From NCBI RefSeq assembly GCF_014621695.1, contig NZ_CP061283.1, forward strand, positions 1-64,000: DNA of 64,000 nt, given 5' to 3'. A model generated the notes under the pieces. That model did no database searches. It saw nothing but the letters and a program-made list of their open reading frames with translations, and was not told the origin of the DNA. The DNA is from Streptomyces xanthii. GTDB taxonomy: Bacteria > Actinomycetota > Actinomycetes > Streptomycetales > Streptomycetaceae. How positions within the stretch are numbered: position 1 is the stretch's first letter; each line of letters starts with the position of its first letter. The translations under genes were made by a program, and so were the position numbers. Shown here piece by piece: positions 58,217 through 64,000 of this stretch.

Positions 58217-58828
58217 CTATCCGGCGGGTACGGGTGCCGTGTCGTGGTTGATGGGGGTGACGGTGGTCCACTCCCCCGGCCCGGTCTCGTACTCCATCGC
58301 GTATGTCACGTGGCAGCGCACAGGCCGGGGCTCGTCGTTAAGGCGGACGAGGAGGTACCGGCCGGCGGTGTCGACGACGGTCCCGGGGCGGCCGTCGTGC
58401 CGTACGCGGGTGGCCAGGCCGAGGTGGACGCCGTGGCGCTCCTGAAGGCCGTAGTACGCCCTCATGTGCTCCAGGTCGTCGTGCTGCCGGTCGGCCGCCT
58501 CGAACAGCGTGCGGCAACCGGGGCGGCGGCAGCGGGACTTGGGGAGTTCGTGAGCCCCGAAGAACAGGCCCTCGTCCAGGAGGATGCGCACGGGGTCGCA
58601 CGCCGCGGCGATTCCGACCATGCCGCTCCCGACGGCGTACTGCTGCGTGAAGACGGCGACGTGCAGCTGGGTGTCGCCGCCCGTGCTGGGGCTGCGGAGG
58701 AAACTGGCATCCCTGGGCGCCATGGCGAGTTCACCGCGGCGTGCGACCGGTGCGCCGTGCTCCGCGTGCGCAGGGTCGGTGCCGAGGGGTCGCGGCGCCG
58801 GACGACGCAGCATGGGGGCTGTGCTCAC
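58217..58828 (-). CDS. Hypothetical protein, 203 aa
   Basis: GTG at 58828 (VSTAPMLRRPAPRPLGTDPA) overlaps the preceding stop (GTGA). Contains CRRPGCRTLFEAADRQHDDL, perhaps a short zinc site, and a C-terminal beta-rich region (HVTYAMEYETGPGEWTTVTP). Last gene of the DUF262 cluster. Not recognised. Confidence 0.55.
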   Translation of the reverse strand: MSTAPMLRRPAPRPLGTDPAHAEHGAPVARRGELAMAPRDASFLRSPSTGGDTQLHVAVFTQQYAVGSGMVGIAAACDPVRILLDEGLFFGAHELPKSRCRRPGCRTLFEAADRQHDDLEHMRAYYGLQERHGVHLGLATRVRHDGRPGTVVDTAGRYLLVRLNDEPRPVRCHVTYAMEYETGPGEWTTVTPINHDTAPVPAG

Positions 58829-59184
58829 TTGTCTCCTTCGATGTTGCTGCCGGAGACCGTGCTGGTGACGGCTTCCGGGTGGGCCTGGGCAAGGTGTTCG
58901 TCTGAGTAGGCACGGGCCTCGGCCTCGGTCTTTCCGGCCCCGTATCCGTCGTCGCACAGGTTGCACGACCATGACCAGGGCCATTTCCGGGCCAGCCTCC
59001 GCTCCCGCTCGCTGCGGCACAGCAGGACGCTGGTCCGATTGACACTGACCGGACCTGTGACTGCCGGGTAGAGCGCTTCCGTCACCACCGCTCGCACGTG
59101 CGCGACGGCAGCCGCTGTTTCCGCCGTGTCGGGTGGGGGGCGTTCACCCCTCCTGGGGGTCTGTGTGCCGGGGGGTGCGGTCAC
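58825..59184 (-). CDS. Hypothetical protein with CNLC motif, 119 aa
   Basis: GTG at 59184 (VTAPPGTQTPRRGERPPPDT) with GGAG close upstream; it overlaps the next upstream gene by 41 bp. Residues about 65-100 (KWPWSWSCNLCDDGYGAGKT ... SDEHLAQAHPE) look like a C2H2-type zinc site. Unknown function. Confidence 0.5.
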   Translation of the reverse strand: MTAPPGTQTPRRGERPPPDTAETAAAVAHVRAVVTEALYPAVTGPVSVNRTSVLLCRSERERRLARKWPWSWSCNLCDDGYGAGKTEAEARAYSDEHLAQAHPEAVTSTVSGSNIEGDK

Positions 59185-59425
59185 TGGTCTCCTTCGTGTA
59201 GCTGCCGAGTGCAGTGATGACGATGAGGTCGAGCTGGTCCGCCAGGGCGGCGAGCCCTTCCGCGGGGTCCATCTCCGGGTGCTCGCGGAAGACTCCGGCG
59301 AGATTTCGCAGGAGTTCCGACACCTGGTGCGCGGGGAACAGAGGGCTGCCGTCCTCCAGGCTCCGCAGGACGACCAGGTTGGTAGGGATCGGGATGTGGG
59401 CCGGTGCCGACTCAGGGCCGGTCAT
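59144..59425 (-). CDS. Hypothetical helical protein, 93 aa
   Basis: ATG at 59425 (MTGPESAPAHIPIPTNLVVL) overlaps the DUF262 gene stop (ATGA). Helical (SELLRNLAGVFREHPEMDPA). Probably works with the DUF262 protein; no family recognised. Confidence 0.55.
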   Translation of the reverse strand: MTGPESAPAHIPIPTNLVVLRSLEDGSPLFPAHQVSELLRNLAGVFREHPEMDPAEGLAALADQLDLIVITALGSYTKETSDRTPRHTDPQEG

Positions 59426-60096
59426 GGAGATCCCTCGCCGTCGGCAACGCGCCTGGCGTTCTCCAGATCCGCCGCGGTCTGGGCGGTTCCTGCGCTGTTG
59501 ATCAGCAGGTAGGTGCGGGCTTCGTCGGCGATGCCCGCACAGGTCCGGTCCTCGGCGACCTGGAAACTGGCGATGTTGTCGAAGCGGCGTTGCCCGACCT
59601 GCGTGAGCCCGGTGTAGCGGACGTACGGCCCGTCGTCCGTCTCTTCCGTCGTCTCGATCAGGTCCTTCTCGAACCAGGAGGCCGGGACGGCGAACTTGCC
59701 GTCGAACCACGCCTTCGCCGTGGTGATGCGCTGCTGCCCGTCGGCGCAGCCCCACATGGCGACGTCGACCTCGTCGTACAGCGGCCTGCGGCCGTCCGGG
59801 GAGGTCCAGGTCCCGTTGCAGCGGTCGACTAGGACGATCGGGCCGGTCGGAACGCCGAGGAGCCACGATTCGATGAGGGCGATCCGCTGGGCTTCGTTCC
59901 ACACGCTCTTGCGCTGGTACGGCGGCTGAAGGTCCAGGTTCCCCTTCTCGACGTCCTTCACGATCTCTGTGGCTCGGCGGAATGTGGGCTGGAAGTTGGT
60001 GTGCTGAAGCGGCTTCTCGGCCTGCCGGGTGGCCCGCGGGGCGCTCAACGTCCCTCTCCTTCTCTCGGGGTCGTGGTGGTGAAGACGGTCCTTCAC
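59422..60096 (-). CDS. Stand-alone DUF262-domain protein, 224 aa
   Basis: DUF262 signatures: LDLQPPYQRKSVWNEAQRIA, LIESWLLGVPTGPIVLVD and CADGQQRITTAKAWFDGK, matching the PxYQRxxVW ... DGxQR pattern. DUF262 is the nucleotide-sensing N-terminal half of GmrSD-type restriction systems and of several defence proteins; the nuclease half (DUF1524) is absent here. GTG at 60096 overlaps the upstream stop (GTGA). It is the second gene of a five-gene overlapping cluster. Confidence 0.8.
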   Translation of the reverse strand: MKDRLHHHDPERRRGTLSAPRATRQAEKPLQHTNFQPTFRRATEIVKDVEKGNLDLQPPYQRKSVWNEAQRIALIESWLLGVPTGPIVLVDRCNGTWTSPDGRRPLYDEVDVAMWGCADGQQRITTAKAWFDGKFAVPASWFEKDLIETTEETDDGPYVRYTGLTQVGQRRFDNIASFQVAEDRTCAGIADEARTYLLINSAGTAQTAADLENARRVADGEGSP

Positions 60097-60743
60097 GTCA
60101 GACTCCCTGCGGGCGGGGTCCAACGGAGGGCTGGGTCGGTGGCATCGAAGTCGCCAGGGCTGAGGACCCACGCCCGGGGGTCGGCACTGGCGCCGTCGAT
60201 GGGGACGTACTCGCGCAGCAGGCCGCGCCGCATCGGGCGATGGTCTCCGAGGCTGATGCCGAGCGTCGGGTAGCGGGCGTCCAGCTCTTGCTGGGTCAGC
60301 GGGCGCTCGCCGAGCGGGAGGGCGACCTTGCCGTCCGCCCCCTCTTCCCAGGTGCCGGTCTCCTTCACCGGCCAGATGCGGCGGACCTGGCCCCGGTCGA
60401 CGACGACCAGGAGACGGATCTTGGGGCGGCTGGCCTTGGCCACGCGCCACCATCGGCCGTCCGCCAGTCGCTGGGCGGCGTCGTCCTGGCCGGTCTCGCC
60501 GTAGACCCGGCCGTCGTCGTCGGTGCCGGTGCCGGCCCCGCGGTAGATGACCATGGCCAGGTCCTCCAGGCGCTGACGCTGGACCACGATGCGGGGGTCC
60601 AGCTCCAGGAGTCCGGCCGCCTCGGTGAGGCCGCCCGCTTCCTTCACGAAGGCGCGGAGCACCTGCGCGCGGCGCTGGTGCAGCTCCTCCTCCGTGCGGT
60701 CGAGCTCGTTCAGCTGCTGGTGCAGCTCGTCGAGCAGGGTCAA
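60093..60743 (-). CDS. Putative regulator, first gene of the DUF262 cluster, 216 aa
   Basis: TTG at 60743 with GAGAGGGG upstream. N-terminal coiled coil (LLDELHQQLNELDRTEEELH) then EAGGLTEAAGLLELDPRIVV, a helix-turn-helix-like segment at about 45-65; the C-terminal 130 residues are a separate mixed domain (IRLLVVVDRGQVRRIWPVKE). The promoter upstream is flanked by a perfect inverted repeat, so this protein may control its own operon. Confidence 0.55.
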   Translation of the reverse strand: MTLLDELHQQLNELDRTEEELHQRRAQVLRAFVKEAGGLTEAAGLLELDPRIVVQRQRLEDLAMVIYRGAGTGTDDDGRVYGETGQDDAAQRLADGRWWRVAKASRPKIRLLVVVDRGQVRRIWPVKETGTWEEGADGKVALPLGERPLTQQELDARYPTLGISLGDHRPMRRGLLREYVPIDGASADPRAWVLSPGDFDATDPALRWTPPAGSLT

Positions 60744-60760
60744 GACAATCCCCTCTCGGA

Positions 60761-60836
60761 TGGTGTGCAGTTTGCGTGTTCCATATTTCCGACCCACCCC
60801 GAGGGCGGTCAAGTGGTATTCGCAAACTGCACACCA
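60761..60836 (-). promoter_or_regulatory. Promoter flanked by a perfect 16-bp inverted repeat
   Basis: TGGTGTGCAGTTTGCG (60761-60776) and CGCAAACTGCACACCA (60821-60836) face each other across 44 bp. Between them, on the minus strand, lies TTGACC with an AAATAT/TATGGA -10 region about 17-18 bp on. Likely paired operators. Confidence 0.65.
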
Positions 60837-61165
60837 CCGGAGGGCCCGTTTTCAAGATCGTCAAGCCCGCGCATAATTCCGGTTATGCGCGGCCTATGTG
60901 ACGTGCGCATGTCACTGTCTGGGCGTACTCCGAACGTGTTTCACTAGTAGTGAAAGCGTGCGGACAGCCTGGGATTTGCGAAGATCGCCCGATTTCCGAA
61001 CTTGGGGGTCGCGGCTGCGGAGGCCCCTGCCGAGTGGGCGGCCCGCCGAGGGACAGGCGACAGAAAACGCCTGGTCAGCCCCCATGAACGGGGTCGCCCG
61101 TGCAGGTCGACGGTCCAGTTCCGCCGCGCCGGGCCTCCTCGTCGAGCAAGCGACCCAGTGTCGCG

Positions 61166-61720
61166 TCAGGCAGCGTCGGTGAGCGGGGTCAGCTGCACGC
61201 CGAGGTGATGCTCCGGCTCGGCGTGCGGGACGCCGTCCGCGCCCAGAAACAGGTAGAAGAACTGCGTCGTGAGCGGCTTCGAGGTCGAGGAACCGCCCTT
61301 GGTGACGCCGGTCAGGGCGCCGGCAGAGTAGACGTGCGGCAGCCACTCGGGGCCCACGATCGCCTCCACCCAGGCCCGCGCCTCCGCCGGGTTCACGGGC
61401 TGACGGGTGCCGAGCTGCTTGTGCTTCGCGGCGACCGACAGCGTCAGCAGACTGCCCTCCCGGCCCGGCTGCTCCAAGAGCGCGGCCTGGTCGCTGATGT
61501 CCCCGACGAAGCTGAGGGTGGCGTGCCGATCGGTCACCGAGCGCACCGGGCCGAAAGAGTGCGGCACCGCCAAGCCCCCCGCCCGGTACTGCTCCAGCAC
61601 CGACGAGGGCAACACGGAGGCCAACTCACTGTCAGCCGGGTCCGTGGAGAACAGGCCCCGGCGAAAGCGCCGCAGCTCCTCCTCGTGCTTGCGCAGAACA
61701 GTACGAATGTCGACATGCAT
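61166..61720 (-). CDS. Hypothetical protein, 184 aa
   Basis: ATG at 61720 (MHVDIRTVLRKHEEELRRFR). Mixed alpha/beta protein with an FFYLFLGADG segment near the C-terminus. No family recognised. The preceding region 60844-61165 has no supported gene. Confidence 0.55.
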   Translation of the reverse strand: MHVDIRTVLRKHEEELRRFRRGLFSTDPADSELASVLPSSVLEQYRAGGLAVPHSFGPVRSVTDRHATLSFVGDISDQAALLEQPGREGSLLTLSVAAKHKQLGTRQPVNPAEARAWVEAIVGPEWLPHVYSAGALTGVTKGGSSTSKPLTTQFFYLFLGADGVPHAEPEHHLGVQLTPLTDAA

Positions 61721-61777
61721 GTCACCCACGCTACAAGCCGCCACTGCTCCTCTGACCTGCGCTGACCATGAGCGCTG

Positions 61778-61987
61778 TCACATGCGGGCGGGCGCGTCCT
61801 TGGGATAGACCACCGTCACGACCGACACATCGAACCGGCTCTCCGGGTCGCGGTCCGGGTCCTCGACGTACACCTCGATGTCCTCCAGCGCGTCGGTGAG
61901 CGCCTGGAGGACATCGTCCGCGGGCACAGCCGGCCCGTCCTGCCGCTCCAGGATGGCCGTGATGGTGAAGGTGACGCGCTTGGGCAT
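61778..61987 (-). CDS. Small protein, 69 aa
   Basis: ATG at 61987 (MPKRVTFTITAILERQDGPA) with GGAG upstream. Ferredoxin-like beta-alpha-beta pattern (VTFTITAILE, helix VLQALTDALEDIEVYVEDPD, RFDVSVVTVVY). Unknown function. Confidence 0.6.
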   Translation of the reverse strand: MPKRVTFTITAILERQDGPAVPADDVLQALTDALEDIEVYVEDPDRDPESRFDVSVVTVVYPKDAPARM

Positions 61988-62360
61988 GACGGGGCTCCTC
62001 AACGTGCGATCGGGATGCGGCAAAGAGGGGTTGGCCAACCCGCCACAAGCAGCGTAGGAACCCTTCTGAACTGCGCCAACCGAGGCCAGGGAACCTTGAG
62101 AAACCCCGTCGGGCCCTGCGGGCGCCCCGTTCATGCCCAACGGCCGCCTTCGCGCCGCCCGCGATCCCGATCTGGTGGCTCGGGGGCATGATTCCGGCGG
62201 GAGCAGCCACCGATGCACACTCGGTCTCGGTTCCATAACGACCGCCCGAGCGGTGCGTGATCGAGCGTCCACGCCTGGCACGGGCCACCCTGTGCCGCGC
62301 TGGTCGCCGCCACGGCTGCCCGCTCTCGGTACGGTGGCGGCGGCAGGAACGAGGGGGGTC
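61988..62360. other. Intergenic gap, no gene supported
   Basis: Upstream region of the divergent genes 61778-61987 and 62361-63206. No hairpin or repeat of note was seen. Confidence 0.4.
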
Positions 62361-63206
62361 ATGGGCCGCAGGGCAACGAAGAAGGCGGCGCCGCCGGCGA
62401 CGCGGGAACGCCGCCCGGCACGACGACTGCAAGGGGTCGATCCCCGGGTGCTCGCCGGGAAGCTGTACGAGCTGCACGCCCGCGCGGAGCGCCAAGGCGA
62501 CCAGGGGTATCTGGAGCGGTGGCCCGGTGATGGCGAGACGCACGGCGTCCTGCACTTCGCCCAGGTGCACGCGGACCGCCTGGACGGCGAGGCGTACCAG
62601 CAGGCGGCGCTCCTGCGGATCACGCTGGCCGAGTGGCTGCGGCAGCAGGCCGATCCGCTCCAGCTCCGGGCGCTCGACGACGCCCGCGGCGCCGGGGTGC
62701 AGTGGGATCAGGTGGCGCTCGCCCTCCAATACACCAACGTGGACGGCGAGCCGAACCCGTCCAGCGCCTTCAACCGGCACGCGAGCCTGAAGGTGGCGGT
62801 GCTCGGCCGGCCCGAGGACCGGCGTCAGCCGCACGTGGCCCGGATCATCGAGGCTCGCGCCGTCCAGGAGGAGCTGGAGCGGCGGGACCGCGAGCGAGCG
62901 GAGGACGCCCGGTATCCGGCGATGGATGCCGCCGCGCGGGCCCTGCTGGAGCACTTCGAGTCCGGCGAGATCCTGAGCGACCCGGATGACGATTTCTGGT
63001 GGAGCGAGCTGGCCGACGTCGTCGACGACCGGCGGGACGCCTCCGAGCGGGCCAACCTCGTGGTGTACGTGCGCGGCGTCGTACGGGAGACCTATGCGCA
63101 CGCGAAGCGGACCGGCGAGTCGCCTACGACAACCGAACGGGCCAGGCAGGTCCTGGAGGAAGCGGCCGCACTGGTGGACCCTTCTGCCAGCGAGCGCGAC
63201 TGGTAG
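62361..63206 (+). CDS. Hypothetical protein, 281 aa
   Basis: ATG at 62361 (MGRRATKKAAPPATRERRPA) behind GAGGGGGG. Basic N-terminus, then an all-helical protein (LAGKLYELHARAERQGDQGY; ARAVQEELERRDRERAEDAR). A VQWDQVALALQYTNVDGEPN segment may be part of a helix-turn-helix. No family recognised. Confidence 0.6.
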   Translation: MGRRATKKAAPPATRERRPARRLQGVDPRVLAGKLYELHARAERQGDQGYLERWPGDGETHGVLHFAQVHADRLDGEAYQQAALLRITLAEWLRQQADPLQLRALDDARGAGVQWDQVALALQYTNVDGEPNPSSAFNRHASLKVAVLGRPEDRRQPHVARIIEARAVQEELERRDRERAEDARYPAMDAAARALLEHFESGEILSDPDDDFWWSELADVVDDRRDASERANLVVYVRGVVRETYAHAKRTGESPTTTERARQVLEEAAALVDPSASERDW

Positions 63207-63223
63207 GGCGCATACCCTCACGG

Positions 63224-63258
63224 CCGGAGGCCCGGACCAACGCGGTCCGGGCCTCCGG
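63224..63258. terminator. Terminator, perfect 15-bp stem
   Basis: CCGGAGGCCCGGACC pairs with GGTCCGGGCCTCCGG between convergent genes 62361-63206 and 63273-63482. Confidence 0.75.
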
Positions 63259-63272
63259 TTCGTGCACCGTCT

Positions 63273-63482
63273 CTACACCGAAGCCGGTTGGGGTGGTGCC
63301 GGGCAGCAGCGCGCGACGGGCTTGAAGCCCATGATCGGGGCATCCCCTGACAGGGGGCGGTGAGTGGGGCAGTCGTCGAGCATCTTGACCAGTCCGCCGC
63401 AGGCCGCCCGCGGGCAGACACACGTCGCCGGGTCGGGCTGACCGTTGATGAGGAAGAGATGCACCTCGAAGGGCTTGGTCAT
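63273..63482 (-). CDS. Small Cys-rich protein, 69 aa
   Basis: ATG at 63482 (MTKPFEVHLFLINGQPDPAT) overlaps the preceding stop (ATGA). Five Cys (CVCPRAACGG, DDC, ARCC) suggest metal binding. Unknown. Confidence 0.5.
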   Translation of the reverse strand: MTKPFEVHLFLINGQPDPATCVCPRAACGGLVKMLDDCPTHRPLSGDAPIMGFKPVARCCPAPPQPASV

Positions 63483-63631
63483 GCGTACGTCACCAGCCAG
63501 ATGAAGAAGAGGAACATGGCAGCCATGATGGCCAGGCCCGCCAGCAGAGAGCGAGCGTTCCCCTCGGCCCGACGCTGTTCATGCTCGTGCAGTCCGCGGG
63601 CCACCCCCCGCGCGATGTCGTCCTCGTTCAT
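63479..63631 (-). CDS. Small single-helix membrane protein, 50 aa
   Basis: ATG at 63631 (MNEDDIARGVARGLHEHEQR) overlapping the preceding stop. One C-terminal membrane helix (LLAGLAIMAAMFLFFIWLVT). Coupled at both ends to its neighbours. Confidence 0.6.
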   Translation of the reverse strand: MNEDDIARGVARGLHEHEQRRAEGNARSLLAGLAIMAAMFLFFIWLVTYA

Positions 63632-64000
63632 ACGCCCACCTCTTCCCTCGTGTCCCCCGCCGCACTGTCCAGAGGCGCCTCGGTCTGCGCCACGGTGCGC
63701 CCGTTGTGCACGCCTCGCCGTTTCGCCGGCCACGCGAGCGCGGCCCCGTGGGTGTGCTGCCGGTATGCCACATCCCGGCTCAAGCCGGCGGCGGCGCCGA
63801 TCTGCTCGTACGTCGCGGGCTCGTTGCCCGGCCGGTTGTCTCCCCGCCTGGCCGCGCCCGCAGCCTGGTGCGCGGCGCGCCCCGCAGCGTCCGCGACCTG
63901 CATGAGCAGCTGGATGCGACGCAGGGGGTCTATCGCGAGATTGGCCGCGCGGGCCAGGAGCTCGACGCGCTCGGCACCTTCGGCCCGGTCGGCCTGCTGG
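63628..64000 (-). CDS. Partial CDS, HTH-like protein, enters from the right edge
   Basis: The frame is open to the window end (QADRAEGAERVELLARAANL...), so the true start is outside. TYEQIGAAAGLSRDVAYRQH is a helix-turn-helix-like segment. First of a coupled three-gene set with the membrane and Cys-rich small proteins. Confidence 0.55.
   Translation of the reverse strand, partial: QQADRAEGAERVELLARAANLAIDPLRRIQLLMQVADAAGRAAHQAAGAARRGDNRPGNEPATYEQIGAAAGLSRDVAYRQHTHGAALAWPAKRRGVHNGRTVAQTEAPLDSAAGDTREEVGV

Noticed and set aside
1..64000. CRISPR arrays, tRNA or rRNA genes, insertion sequences
   Set aside because: No regularly spaced repeat-spacer pattern, no cloverleaf or rRNA sequence and no transposase motif was recognised on reading through the window.

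Overview
The window is very GC-rich, densely coding DNA with GTG and TTG starts, ATGA and GTGA gene overlaps, a Streptomyces-type TraB translocase, small Spd-like membrane proteins, a GntR/UTRA regulator of KorSA type and an HTH replication protein with internal iterons. No ribosomal, tRNA or core metabolic genes were seen. The best reading is a large conjugative plasmid (or very large integrative element) of a Streptomyces-like actinomycete.

Layout. (1) Positions 1-18.9 kb, minus strand: a series of operons of mostly uncharacterised plasmid genes ending, at the upstream side, in the transfer operon (six genes from 18.8 down to 13.8 kb, with traB last). Seven near-identical promoter modules drive these operons. 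Each has a -35, a 17-bp spacer, a TATTGT/TAATGT -10, a small GGGGT/ACCCC hairpin and a TCGAAACCC tail. Recognisable members are a GGDEF protein, a P-loop kinase, a RapZ C-terminal-domain protein and a lipoprotein. (2) 19-24.5 kb: the GntR regulator with repeated upstream sites, a Rep gene carrying four palindromic iterons, about 1.3 kb of non-coding DNA with long inverted repeats, and a winged-helix pair (RepL-like) behind three TTCCCG..CGGGAA palindromes. (3) 24.5-45.5 kb: accessory genes, including a Pycsar-effector-like membrane protein under an eighth copy of the promoter module, secreted and lipoprotein genes, many unknowns, a second and degenerate RapZ-like protein, one complete and one degenerate tyrosine recombinase. 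Six copies of a 19-bp near-palindrome (TGTCAAC..GGTGACA) are scattered here. (4) 45.6-56 kb: an XRE/TPR regulator divergent from a small biosynthetic cluster. (5) 56-64 kb: unknown genes, a ninth promoter module, and a five-gene overlapping cluster with a stand-alone DUF262 protein whose promoter is flanked by a perfect 16-bp inverted repeat.

The most interesting locus is the biosynthetic cluster. An 18-bp gene with an excellent ribosome binding site encodes the pentapeptide MSYDH directly upstream of a cytochrome P450. This matches the MxYxH pattern of biarylitide (bytA/bytO) minimal RiPP systems, in which a P450 cross-links Tyr and His. Unlike the minimal two-gene clusters, it is followed by a PGM1-like ATP-grasp peptide ligase, an Asp/Asn beta-hydroxylase-type enzyme, an amidinotransferase and a second ATP-grasp ligase, with a convergent APH-type kinase. 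The predicted product is a cross-linked Tyr-Asp-His tripeptide that is further hydroxylated and capped with a guanidino amino acid. The gene content is read directly from sequence; the chemistry is inference.
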